DNA from: Pararhodobacter marinus
Lineage (GTDB): Bacteria > Pseudomonadota > Alphaproteobacteria > Rhodobacterales > Rhodobacteraceae
DNA length: 64,000 nucleotides
Direction of reading: 5' to 3'
Assembly (NCBI RefSeq): GCF_003122215.1
Contig: NZ_QEYD01000001.1
Coordinates: forward strand, 310,001 to 374,000
The notes under the pieces are model-generated. The model did not search any database, was not told the DNA's origin, and worked only from the letters and a program-made list of their open reading frames with translations. Made by a program: the position numbers and the translations under genes. Shown one piece after another: positions 25,046 through 33,439 of the stretch. Position 1 is the first letter of the stretch. Every line of letters starts with the position of its first letter.

Positions 25046-26238
25046 GCGAAATGCTCGGCCAGCTTCGCGGCCTCGATATCGATATTGTGACGCATCAGCA
25101 CCCGGGCGCGCGCGGTGGATCCCATGCGCCGCAGCTTGTCGTCGGCGCAGGTGGCAAGCTGGGTGATGGCCTCGGCCAGTTCCTCGGGGTTGCCGGCGGG
25201 GACCAGCCAGCCGGTGCGCCCGTCCTGCACCAGTTCGGGCACGCCCGCGATCCAGGTGGCGATGGCGGGCCGGCCGGTGACCATGGCCTCCATCACCACC
25301 ATGGGCAGACCTTCGGCGAAAGACGGCAGGGCAAGCGCGTGCGACGCCTCGATCTCGCGCCGGACGCCGGCTTCATCCAGCCAGCCGGTCAGCGTGATCC
25401 GGTCGCCCAGACCCGACCGCGCGATCGCGCGTTCGAGCGGCAGGCGCATCGGCCCGTCGCCCACCAGCACCAGCCTTGCATCGACACCGCGCTTGGTAAC
25501 GAGCGCCATTGCCTCGATCAGGATCAGCTGGCCCTTCTGTTCGACGAAGCGGCCGATATTCACCAGCTGAATGGGCCGGGTCGAGGGCATCGGACGCGCG
25601 GATTCGTAATGATGCGGCTCGATCCCGCAATGCACGACCTTGATGCGCGGCCAGTACCGGTATTCCACCAGACGGCAAAGCTGAGAGCGCCCGAAGGACG
25701 AGATCGCGACCGCGAAATCCGCCTTGCGCAGCTTCAGCGGCAGCGCGATGGCGGCGGGTTTGTCGAATTCCTCGGGGCCGTGCACGGTGAAACTGAACGG
25801 CTTGCCACTGATTTCCGAAACCAGCATCGCCACAGTGGCCGAATTGGTGCCGAAATGCGCGTGCATCCGGTCGATGCGCAGTTCCTCGATGCGGCGCGCA
25901 ACATAGGCGGCTTCGAAGAAATAGATCAGATGCTTGAAAAGCCCTGCCTCGGAATTGCGGCTGGCCTGCAGCGCCAGGAACAGCGCCTTGTAGATCCGCA
26001 CGGGCCCGCGCAGCCCCATGACGAACACGGCGAACACCATCGCCGCCATGCCCTTGGCCAGCACGTATTCCGTCGCGCGCTTTTCCTCGCGGTCGGACGG
26101 GTCGGGCAGGTCGCCGTCGAAGGGCCGCATCGCGAAGCGCTTGACGGTAACGCCGCGCCGTTCGAGCGCGCGCATCTCGCGGCGGATGAAGCTTTGCGAC
26201 GGCGAGGGGTAGGTATTGAGGATATAGGCTACTTTCAC
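25018..26238 (-). CDS. Glycosyltransferase family 4
   Basis: A 406-residue GT-B transferase. The N-terminal domain begins VAYILNTYPSPSQSFIRREM, the pattern of colanic-acid/EPS glycosyltransferases. The C-terminal domain has NIGRFVEQKGQ, LVGDGPMR and PSFAEGLPMVVMEAMVTGRP with both EX7E glutamates. The start is a GTG at 26238 with AGGTG upstream. Transcribed away from the flippase gene. Confidence 0.92.
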   Translation of the reverse strand: MKVAYILNTYPSPSQSFIRREMRALERRGVTVKRFAMRPFDGDLPDPSDREEKRATEYVLAKGMAAMVFAVFVMGLRGPVRIYKALFLALQASRNSEAGLFKHLIYFFEAAYVARRIEELRIDRMHAHFGTNSATVAMLVSEISGKPFSFTVHGPEEFDKPAAIALPLKLRKADFAVAISSFGRSQLCRLVEYRYWPRIKVVHCGIEPHHYESARPMPSTRPIQLVNIGRFVEQKGQLILIEAMALVTKRGVDARLVLVGDGPMRLPLERAIARSGLGDRITLTGWLDEAGVRREIEASHALALPSFAEGLPMVVMEAMVTGRPAIATWIAGVPELVQDGRTGWLVPAGNPEELAEAITQLATCADDKLRRMGSTARARVLMRHNIDIEAAKLAEHFAQRPRTQPS

Positions 26239-26439
26239 ACCGGCACCTGTCTGTGGTCAGAACCGGGCTAGGGGTGAAACAAGGCGAATTCAAGAAAGCC
26301 TGAGGGTATTGGCGCGGCGAACCGCCTGGCATCGCCCGCGTCATATTGGCGCCTCAATTAACCTTCAGACACTCGGCGTGCCGACCCCACCCTGTTTTTC
26401 GGCGCGGGGTGTTTTAACTATTCAGCGGAGTACGCTTCA

Positions 26440-27807
26440 GTGTCCCATGCCGCCGCGATGCCCAGTGAACCGGAAAAAGCCAGCCTGACCGGACGCATCA
26501 TGCGTTCGTCGATGTTCACCATCGCGGGCTTCGGTTTCCAGCAGGCGATCCGCTTCGGCTCGAACCTGATCCTGGCGCGGCTGCTGTTCCCCGAGGCCTT
26601 CGGGACCATGGCCCTGGTGACGGTGCTGCTGATCGGTCTGACGATGCTGTCGGATCTGGGTATCCAGCCCGCGATCCAGTCGTCGAAACGCGGTGACGAG
26701 CCCGATTTTCTCAATACCGCCTGGACACTTAACATGATCCGCGCGGTGGTGCTGTTCGCTGCCGCCTGCGCGCTGGCCTGGCCGATGGCGTGGTTCTACG
26801 ACGAACCGATGCTTCTGCAGCTGATCCCGGTCGCCGCCATCAGCATGTTGCTGCTGGCGCTGGAGCCGACGCGGGCCGAAACCGCCTCGCGCCACATGCT
26901 TCTGGGCCGGGTGACGATCCTTGAAATCTCGGCGCAGGTGATCTCGATCGCGGCGATGCTGCTTCTGGCATGGTGGACGCAGTCGATCTGGGCGCTGGTC
27001 GTGGGCAACCTGGTCAACGCGGGTGCCCGCGCCACGCTGGCCTGGGTGATTCTGCCGGGGATCGTGAACCGTCCGCGCATCGAAAAGGAAGCCGCGCACG
27101 AGCTGGTGCATTTCGGGCGCTGGATCTTCTTCTCGACCATGGCGGGCTTTCTGGTGCTGCAATCGGACAAGCTGATCCTGGGTCGCTTCCTGTCGATGGA
27201 AGAGCTGGGCCTCTACAATATCGGCTTCTTTCTGGCCGGGTTCCCGCTGATGCTGGGACAGCTTCTGGTGCAGCGGCTGATGATCCCGATCTACCGCTCC
27301 TCGCCGCCGTCTGAATCGCACGAGAACTTCCTGCATCTGCGCCGCATCCGCTTCATGCTGTCGGTGATGCTGTTCCTCGGCGTGGCGCCGCTGGCGCTGG
27401 GCGGGGTGTATATCGTCGATCTGCTCTATGACGCGCGCTATGCGCAGTCGGGCGCGGTGACGATGCTGGTCTCGATGGCGCTGCTGCCGCAGATGCTGGG
27501 CCTGACCTATGATCAGGTGACGCTGGCCTCGGGCGATTCGCGCGGTTTCTTCACGCTGAACGCGACGCGGGCGGTGGTGCTGGTGGTGCTGCTTCTGGTG
27601 CTGGTGCCGATGCTGGGCATCCCCGGCGCGCCGATCTCGATGGCGGCGACGGCGCTGATCAGCTACCCGCTGCAGGTCCGGCTGGCGCGCAAATACGGCG
27701 CCTGGGACCCGCTGCACGATGTCATCATGGCCAGCGCGGCGGCCGCGCTGCTGACGGCAATGCTGATGCTGCACGGCGAGCGGCTGGCCGCGATCTTTGC
27801 CGGCTGA
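26440..27807 (+). CDS. Oligosaccharide flippase / PST family exporter (Wzx-like)
   Basis: A 455-residue polytopic inner-membrane protein with about 12-14 hydrophobic segments. The MOP-superfamily N-terminal pattern is SSMFTIAGFGFQQAIRFGSN, then LILARLLFPEAFGTMAL. It would flip lipid-linked sugar units across the inner membrane for polymerisation. The start is a GTG at 26440 with GCGGAG nine bases upstream; the in-frame ATG at 26458 is also possible. It begins the rightward flippase / ATPase / Wzz series. Confidence 0.9.
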   Translation: MSHAAAMPSEPEKASLTGRIMRSSMFTIAGFGFQQAIRFGSNLILARLLFPEAFGTMALVTVLLIGLTMLSDLGIQPAIQSSKRGDEPDFLNTAWTLNMIRAVVLFAAACALAWPMAWFYDEPMLLQLIPVAAISMLLLALEPTRAETASRHMLLGRVTILEISAQVISIAAMLLLAWWTQSIWALVVGNLVNAGARATLAWVILPGIVNRPRIEKEAAHELVHFGRWIFFSTMAGFLVLQSDKLILGRFLSMEELGLYNIGFFLAGFPLMLGQLLVQRLMIPIYRSSPPSESHENFLHLRRIRFMLSVMLFLGVAPLALGGVYIVDLLYDARYAQSGAVTMLVSMALLPQMLGLTYDQVTLASGDSRGFFTLNATRAVVLVVLLLVLVPMLGIPGAPISMAATALISYPLQVRLARKYGAWDPLHDVIMASAAAALLTAMLMLHGERLAAIFAG

Positions 27808-27950
27808 CGAAGCGCCGCGGCTGACGCGAGCGGCAACAATCACCTTGCTTCTGCCCAATTTGTGACAGGCTTCCCCGTCACCTTTTCGAAGAAATGGTAT
27901 AGAGAGCACGCAGCGCCGGTTCCGACCGGCCGCGCGCCAGAGGGTCAGGT

Positions 27951-28859
27951 ATGGTCAACACGCGTATTCTGGAAGAGCGCCTTGGCTGGCGCGCCACCGA
28001 GGACGGCGAGGCGCCGACACCGCCAAGCCGCGCCATCGGCCACCAGCCGATGCTGCAGGGCCGGGTCGACAGCGCCACGCGCGGACGCGGGCGCCGCGTG
28101 GGCCCCAGCCGCCTGAACCGCAAGACCGAGGCCGAGGAAGCCTGGGCCACGATCCCCGTCATTCTGGACGATCCCGACCGGCTGGCCGCGCGCGGCCACG
28201 CGCCGTCGATCGCGCGCGGTTCGGCGGCGGCGGCGGCGATGGACCAGCTGCGCACGCAGATCCTACGGGTGATCGACGACAAGGGGCTGCGCCGGATCGG
28301 CATCACCTCTCCCTCGCGCGGCGCCGGGCGCAGCTTCGTCGCTGCCGGACTGGCGGCCAGCATCGCCCGGCTCGACGCCATGCGCGTCATGCTGATCGAT
28401 TCCGATCTGGAATATCCGGGCCTTGCCGATCTTCTGGACCTGGACGCGCCCGGCCCGCTGGAAGCGGTGCTGTCCGAACAGGTTTCCCCTGAGGAACAAC
28501 TGCGCCGCGTCGGCGGCGACGATCACGGCGGGCTGGCGCTGGCGCTGAATTCGGCCCCTGTGGTTCAGGCGGCCGAGCGGATGATGATGCCCGAGGCAAT
28601 CCTTGCCCTGCGCGCGATGATCGACTGCGTGGCGCCCGACGTGGTGATCCACGACCTGCCGCCGCTTCTGAACGATCCCGTCGCCCCGGCGTTGCTGTCG
28701 CAGCTGGATGCGGTGCTGCTGGTGGCCGACGGCAAACGCTCGACCGCGCAGGACGTGCTGGAATGCGAGCGCGTGCTGGAAGGTCAGGTGCCGCTGCTGG
28801 GCGTCGTGCTGAACAAGTCCGAAGACCGCGATCCGCGCCGCACGCGCGGCCGCCACTGA
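27951..28859 (+). CDS. CpsD/ExoP-like chain-length ATPase with degenerate P-loop
   Basis: A 302-residue protein of the BY-kinase/MinD-like family that pairs with Wzz to control polysaccharide length. The Walker A position reads SPSRGAGRSF at residues 120-129: arginine replaces the catalytic lysine expected in GxGKT/S. The Walker A' motif MLIDSDLEYPG (147-157) and Walker B-like VVIHDLPP are kept. The C-terminus (DRDPRRTRGRH) has no tyrosine cluster. It may therefore be a regulatory pseudo-ATPase rather than an active kinase (inference). The Wzz partner starts 15 nt downstream. Confidence 0.82.
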   Translation: MVNTRILEERLGWRATEDGEAPTPPSRAIGHQPMLQGRVDSATRGRGRRVGPSRLNRKTEAEEAWATIPVILDDPDRLAARGHAPSIARGSAAAAAMDQLRTQILRVIDDKGLRRIGITSPSRGAGRSFVAAGLAASIARLDAMRVMLIDSDLEYPGLADLLDLDAPGPLEAVLSEQVSPEEQLRRVGGDDHGGLALALNSAPVVQAAERMMMPEAILALRAMIDCVAPDVVIHDLPPLLNDPVAPALLSQLDAVLLVADGKRSTAQDVLECERVLEGQVPLLGVVLNKSEDRDPRRTRGRH

Positions 28860-28874
28860 GAGGGGGGCCGCCGG

Positions 28875-30179
28875 ATGGGACCGATCCAGAACTTCCACGA
28901 ATTCACAAGCTGGCTGCGCCGCCGCTGGCGCATCATGGTGCTGCTGACGGTGATCGGCGCGCTGGGCGGCATCATCATGGCGCTGCAATCCGAACGGATC
29001 TATTCCGCCAGCGCGGTGATCCAGGTGATCAACCCGGTGATCGTCGCCAGCAGCGAGGACGACACCGCCGCCGCCCCCGATGTCACCCGCCGGGTGCAGA
29101 TGATCGAACAGCGGCTGATGTCGCGCGAGGCGCTTCTCGACCTCGCCCAGCGCTACAACCTGTTCGACGGCGCGCCTCTCAGCCCGGTCGAACAGGTCGC
29201 GCTGATGCGTCAGAGCTTCTCGATCACCTCGATCGCCGCCGCGCAACAGGGCTTTTCGCGCGACGGTTCGCTGTCGGCGCTGATCGTCTCGGCCTCGGAT
29301 GCCGATCCCGAAACCGCCGCCGCGATCGCCAATGAGCTGGCCGACCAGCTGGTCGAACAATCGGTCAGCGCGCGCCAGTCGAACGCCCAGCAGGCGCTGG
29401 TCTTCTTCGAAGCCGAAGAGGCGCGGCTGGAAGAGGCGATCTCGTCGCTGGAAGACGACATCGCCGATTATCGCTCGGAAAACGAAGCCTTCCTCGCCGA
29501 TTCCGTGGCGCTGCGCCGGACCGAGCGCAGCAGCCTGACCAGCGCCCTGCGCGACCTGCAGGCCGATCTGAGCGCGCGCCGCAGCGAGCTCGACTCGCTT
29601 GATGTGGATTCGACGCGGATCGTCGTGCAGCGACAGGTCGAGGCGCTGCAGATCGAGATCGAGCAGCTGGAACAGCAGGAAACCGAGATGCGCGCCCGGA
29701 TCGCCGAGATTCAGGACATCCTGACCCGCGCCCCGGTCTACGAACAGCAGGTCACGGCGATGAACCGACGGATGGAACAGCTGCAGGCGCAGCTGACCGC
29801 CGCTTCGGACCGCCGCCGCGAGGCCGAGCTGAGCGCGCGGATTGAAGACGACCAGCAGGCCGAGCGGTTCGAATTGCTCGAACGCGCGCTGGTTCCGGAA
29901 TTCCCCGTCTCGCGCAGCCGCAAGATGATTGCCGCGCTGGGTCTCATTGCCGGGATCGGTCTGGGCGTGATGCTGGCCTATGCGATGGAATGGCTGCAGC
30001 CGGTGATGCGCACCGCGCAGCGGATGGAGCGCGACCTGCAACTGCGGCCCGTCGTGTCGATCCCCTATTCGATGCCCGTGCGCGAGCGGCGGCGCCGGCA
30101 GGCGATTTGGGGCTTCGGCACGCTGGCGCTGATCCTCGCCGGGCTGGGCGTGGCGCTGACCCTGTCGGGGGCGATCTGA
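28875..30179 (+). CDS. Wzz-type chain-length determinant protein
   Basis: A 434-residue inner-membrane protein. TM1 is at about residues 18-38, followed by a Wzz domain (YSASAVIQVINPVI), a long coiled coil (about 165-330) and TM2 (about 356-374). A cytoplasmic segment and a third hydrophobic stretch near the C-terminus (TLALILAGLGVALTL) follow. It governs polysaccharide chain length with the upstream ATPase. The ribosome-binding site GAGGGGG precedes ATG 28875. The third TM segment is a variation on the classic two-TM layout. Confidence 0.88.
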   Translation: MGPIQNFHEFTSWLRRRWRIMVLLTVIGALGGIIMALQSERIYSASAVIQVINPVIVASSEDDTAAAPDVTRRVQMIEQRLMSREALLDLAQRYNLFDGAPLSPVEQVALMRQSFSITSIAAAQQGFSRDGSLSALIVSASDADPETAAAIANELADQLVEQSVSARQSNAQQALVFFEAEEARLEEAISSLEDDIADYRSENEAFLADSVALRRTERSSLTSALRDLQADLSARRSELDSLDVDSTRIVVQRQVEALQIEIEQLEQQETEMRARIAEIQDILTRAPVYEQQVTAMNRRMEQLQAQLTAASDRRREAELSARIEDDQQAERFELLERALVPEFPVSRSRKMIAALGLIAGIGLGVMLAYAMEWLQPVMRTAQRMERDLQLRPVVSIPYSMPVRERRRRQAIWGFGTLALILAGLGVALTLSGAI

Positions 30180-30269
30180 CCCCTGGATGTCGCGCCCCGT
30201 CTGTCACAGACCTCTTCCACTGACCCCCGCCTTGACGATAGAAGCGCGCAGGGCCTTGGAAGGATCACG

Positions 30270-30791
30270 ATGGCGCAGGACATTCCCGTCTGGATCGACG
30301 CGCAGCTGCAACCGATGGACAAGCTCGAAGTCCATCGCCGCGGGCTGAAGCACCCGGCGGTGTCGGTCTTCGTGGTGGCCGGGGGCAAGCTGCTGATCCA
30401 GCAGCGCGCGCTCGAGAAATACCATACGCCGGGCCTGTGGGCGAATACCTGCTGCACCCATCCCTTCTGGGACGAATCCCCCGCCGATTGCGCCACGCGC
30501 CGGCTGGCGCAGGAGCTGGGGCTCGACGGCGTCGCGCTCGAGCATCGCGGCGTGGTCGAATACCGCGCACAGGTGGGCAACGGGATGATCGAGCACGAGG
30601 TCGTCGACCTGTTCCTGGGCCAATGCGACACGCAGCCCGCCCTGAATCCCGACCCCGCCGAGGTGAACGCCGTCCGCTGGATCGACCCCAGGGATCTGCG
30701 CTCCGAGATCGCCGCCTTCCCCGGGCGTTTCACCCCCTGGCTGCGGGTCTACCTGTCCGAGCATGCCGACCTCGCGCTCGCCGGGCTGTAA
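30270..30791 (+). CDS. idi: Isopentenyl-diphosphate delta-isomerase, type 1
   Basis: A 173-residue Nudix-fold isomerase interconverting IPP and DMAPP. The active-site cysteine is in ANTCCTHPFW, the glutamate region is EVVDLFLGQ, and the Nudix-like helix is RRLAQELGL. Length is close to the 182-residue E. coli enzyme. AAGGA precedes the ATG. It lies behind the EPS genes rather than with dxs/ispA, 10 kb away. A GC-rich hairpin/repeat element follows the stop. Confidence 0.95.
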   Translation: MAQDIPVWIDAQLQPMDKLEVHRRGLKHPAVSVFVVAGGKLLIQQRALEKYHTPGLWANTCCTHPFWDESPADCATRRLAQELGLDGVALEHRGVVEYRAQVGNGMIEHEVVDLFLGQCDTQPALNPDPAEVNAVRWIDPRDLRSEIAAFPGRFTPWLRVYLSEHADLALAGL

Positions 30792-30803
30792 GCGAGAGGA
30801 AGC

Positions 30804-30863
30804 AGGGGGGCTTTGCCCCCCTCGGCCTGCGGCCTCACCCCCCAGGATATTTGTGGAACAAAG
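30804..30863 (+). repeat. GC-hairpin/ATATTT intergenic repeat, copy 1
   Basis: The hairpin GGGGGG-CTTTG-CCCCCC (30805-30821) is followed by CTCGGCCTGCGG and CCCCCCAGGATATTTGTGG, then AACAAAGA. The same pattern recurs at 30963-31012 (inverted) and 47717-47770. It resembles the GGGGGC...CCCGG...TATTT elements seen repeatedly at gene ends in Rhodobacteraceae and could act as the idi terminator. Confidence 0.7.
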
Positions 30864-30962
30864 ATTCGCGCTTTTGCTCCGCGTTGACAACCAGGGGTCA
30901 TTCTGACCCCGATCGAAGACGGCGGCGGCGCGATCCGTATCAGGGGCGCACCGTTCCGTGCG

Positions 30963-31012
30963 TCTTTGTTCTCTAAATATCCCGGGGGTCCGGGGGCAGC
31001 GCCCCCGCCTTT
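30963..31012 (-). repeat. GC-hairpin/ATATTT intergenic repeat, copy 2 (inverted)
   Basis: In reverse orientation: TCTTTGTTCTCTAAATATCC, then the stem GGGGGC (30992-30997) / GCCCCC (31001-31006). It sits at the 3' end of the minus-strand DUF296-like gene, so in its own direction it follows a gene end, like the other copies. Confidence 0.7.
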
Positions 31013-31016
31013 CGGC

Positions 31017-31844
31017 TCACCGCCCGACAAGCAGAAATTCGGCGGTGATGCAGATCCCGTTAACCCCCCGCTCGACCCGGCCACGATGGCGCAGGGATCC
31101 AAGCGTGACGAGGTCGATCTCGATCTCGGCCACACCGCCCGAAAGGCGACCCTCGGTCACCAGAAATTCGGTGGCGTGGCTGTCGATGCGGGTCTGCCCC
31201 TGAAGCTTGGGATGAACGAGCGAGCCAAGTCCCAGGATCCGCGCCTCGCCAAGCCCCGCAGCGGTGGCGGCAGTTTCGAGCGCGCTCAACAGGTCCTGAT
31301 TGGGCCGCAGCGTGACCAGTGCCGCGTTGGGATCCGGGCGGGGCCCGACCGCGCGCGGCTGGAAGAGCGGGAAGGCGGTTTCCGGGTCGGGTTCCACGTC
31401 GAGCCTTGCGCCCCGGATGCCCCAGCCCTGCGCCGTTGCCGGCCGCGACAGGTGGCTCTCGAACGGCAGGACATGGCCGAAATCCGGGCCGCTCCAGCCC
31501 GGCGCGGCAAAGCGGCCATGGCCGTGGATCCATGGCCCGCCCTCTTTCCGGCCGACATGCATCCCCAGATGCCGGATCGTCCCTGCGCCCATCCGGAAAG
31601 GGCCGGCATACCAGGCGGCATGGGTGCCCGTCGGGTCCTCGCCCGGGATGACGAAGTCGAGATTGGCCAGCGGGGCCACCGCGATCTCCAGCCACCCGCC
31701 ATCGTAATCGGCCAGCGCCAGCGCCGCCGATTGTGCCAGCGTATCGGCGGGCGGCAGGGTCACGGTGACCGGCTCGGCATGGCACGGGACCAGCGCGTAG
31801 CGGTCGGGGGCGGCGGGTCCGGGATGGGTCAGGGTGGCGATCAT
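31017..31844 (-). CDS. PPC/DUF296-like domain protein
   Basis: A 275-residue protein. The C-terminal part (LVTLRPNQDLLSALETAATA, then LGLGSLVHPKLQGQTR) fits the PPC/DUF296 fold of YP_-type alpha/beta trimers related to AT-hook plant proteins. A similar pattern is visible in the N-terminal half (YALVPCHAEPVTVTLPPADT), so it may be a tandem repeat of the fold. The molecular role is unknown. The ATG at 31844 overlaps the stop of the acyl-CoA ligase gene, which ties it to fatty-acid thioester metabolism. Confidence 0.6.
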   Translation of the reverse strand: MIATLTHPGPAAPDRYALVPCHAEPVTVTLPPADTLAQSAALALADYDGGWLEIAVAPLANLDFVIPGEDPTGTHAAWYAGPFRMGAGTIRHLGMHVGRKEGGPWIHGHGRFAAPGWSGPDFGHVLPFESHLSRPATAQGWGIRGARLDVEPDPETAFPLFQPRAVGPRPDPNAALVTLRPNQDLLSALETAATAAGLGEARILGLGSLVHPKLQGQTRIDSHATEFLVTEGRLSGGVAEIEIDLVTLGSLRHRGRVERGVNGICITAEFLLVGR

Positions 31845-33439
31845 TCGGGCGGGATCTCGCCGCGCGCCTGAAGCGTTTCGCGGATCATCTTCTTGGTGAT
31901 CTTGCCATAGGCGGATTTCGGCATCTCGTCCCAGAACACGACGTGCTGCGGCAGCTTGTAGCGCGCGAGCTTGTCTCCCAGCCATGACAGCAGCTCGGCC
32001 GCCTCAACGGGATCGCTGCATACACAGACCGCCATGCCCACCTCGCCCCATTTGCGGTTCGGCACGCCCAGCACGGCGACCTCGCCGATGGACGGGTGCA
32101 GCAGGATCTTTTCCTCGATCTCGCGCGGATAGATGTTCGAGCCACCCGAGATATACATGTCCGAGGCCCGCCCGGTCAGGTAAACGAAGCCCTCGTCATC
32201 CATATGGCCGAGATCGCCGGTCAGGAACCAGCCGTCCTTGAAGCTTTTGGCGTTGGCGTCGGGGTTGTTGAAATAGCCCGCGAAGACGGCGGGACCGGTG
32301 GCGCAGATCTCGCCGGTCTCGAAGGGCGCGCATTCGCTGCCGTCCTCGCGCCGGATCGTCACCTGCATGCCCGTGCGCGCGAAACCGCAGGTGCCCAGCT
32401 TCATCTCGCCCGTGGAATGGTGCACGGGGGGCAGGACGGTGATATTGCCCGTCACCTCGCCCAGCCCGAAATATTGCACCAGGACCGGTCCCAGCTTTTC
32501 AAGCGCGGTGATTTGATCGGCGCGGTACATCGGCGCGCCCGCGTAGATCACGTAACGCAGGCTGGAATGGTCGTGCTGATCGACCGCCGGGTGTTCGACC
32601 AGCAGTTTCACGATCGTGGGCACGGTAAACATGTTGGTCACGTGGTGCTTTTCCACCAACGCCCAGATCTCGGCCGGGTCCAGCTTCGCGCCCGTGGGCA
32701 GGATCGAGGGCACGCCATGCGCGACCTGAGCCAACTGGTGGATACCCGCGCCGTGGCTCAGCGGCGCCACGACCAGCGACGCATCCTCGGTGCCCCAGTC
32801 GGGGCCGGTTCCGGGCATCAAGTCGCACAGGTGGTTCGTCACGACAAACCCCATCTGGCCATGCGTCAGCACGGCGGCCTTGGGGCGGCCCGTCGTGCCC
32901 GAGGTGAAAAAGAACCAGCAGGGATCGTCGCGCTGCACGGCGGCAGCGGATCGGGCCGCGCCGAGATAGGGGGCGATCAGCGTTTCGTAATCCTCGGCGA
33001 CATCGCTTTCACCGATGGCGATGGTGAAATCGAGATGCGGGGCGCAGGCCCGGGCATGGGCCGCGAACTCGGCCCCGACCAGCATGCCGCGCGCCTGCGA
33101 GGACTGGGCAAGGAAGGCCACATCCTCGGGCGTCTGGCGGAAATTGGCGGGGACCCAGACACAACCCGCGCGCCAGCAGCCGAACATCGCTTCGAACATC
33201 TGGTTGTTGTTGGCCGACTGGACGAGGATACGGTCGCCCTTTTGCACGCCGAAACGGTCGATCAGCGCCTCGGCAAAGGCCGCCGCGCGCTGTTCCATCT
33301 GCGCCCATGTCCAGCTTTGCTCGCCCCAGATGAAGCCCGGCCTGTCGGGATGACGGCGGGCCACATCGGTCAGGAAATGCGACAGGTTCATCACCCGGGT
33401 CGAGACCGGGGCGATGCCTTGGGACAGGTCCAGCCTCAC
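31841..33439 (-). CDS. AMP-dependent acyl-CoA synthetase/ligase
   Basis: A 532-residue ANL-family enzyme that activates a carboxylic acid to its CoA thioester via an acyl-AMP. Motifs: FFTSGTTGRPKAAVLTHG (P-loop), VQYFGLGEVTGN (A5 region), WFLTGDLGHMDDEGF (A7/A8), GSNIYPREIEE, and the catalytic lysine in KSAYGKITKKMIRE near the C-terminus. The GTG at 33439 overlaps the thiolase stop and has GGAG upstream; the internal ATG (MNLSHFLTD, residue 17) is the start more common in the family. The substrate is unknown. Confidence 0.93.
   Translation of the reverse strand: MRLDLSQGIAPVSTRVMNLSHFLTDVARRHPDRPGFIWGEQSWTWAQMEQRAAAFAEALIDRFGVQKGDRILVQSANNNQMFEAMFGCWRAGCVWVPANFRQTPEDVAFLAQSSQARGMLVGAEFAAHARACAPHLDFTIAIGESDVAEDYETLIAPYLGAARSAAAVQRDDPCWFFFTSGTTGRPKAAVLTHGQMGFVVTNHLCDLMPGTGPDWGTEDASLVVAPLSHGAGIHQLAQVAHGVPSILPTGAKLDPAEIWALVEKHHVTNMFTVPTIVKLLVEHPAVDQHDHSSLRYVIYAGAPMYRADQITALEKLGPVLVQYFGLGEVTGNITVLPPVHHSTGEMKLGTCGFARTGMQVTIRREDGSECAPFETGEICATGPAVFAGYFNNPDANAKSFKDGWFLTGDLGHMDDEGFVYLTGRASDMYISGGSNIYPREIEEKILLHPSIGEVAVLGVPNRKWGEVGMAVCVCSDPVEAAELLSWLGDKLARYKLPQHVVFWDEMPKSAYGKITKKMIRETLQARGEIPPE

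Noticed and set aside
30857-30885. A further GGAAC...GTT match downstream of idi
   Set aside because: The spacer between GGAAC and GTT is about 23 nt, far from the 17 nt found in all other sites, and it lies in a repeat element.
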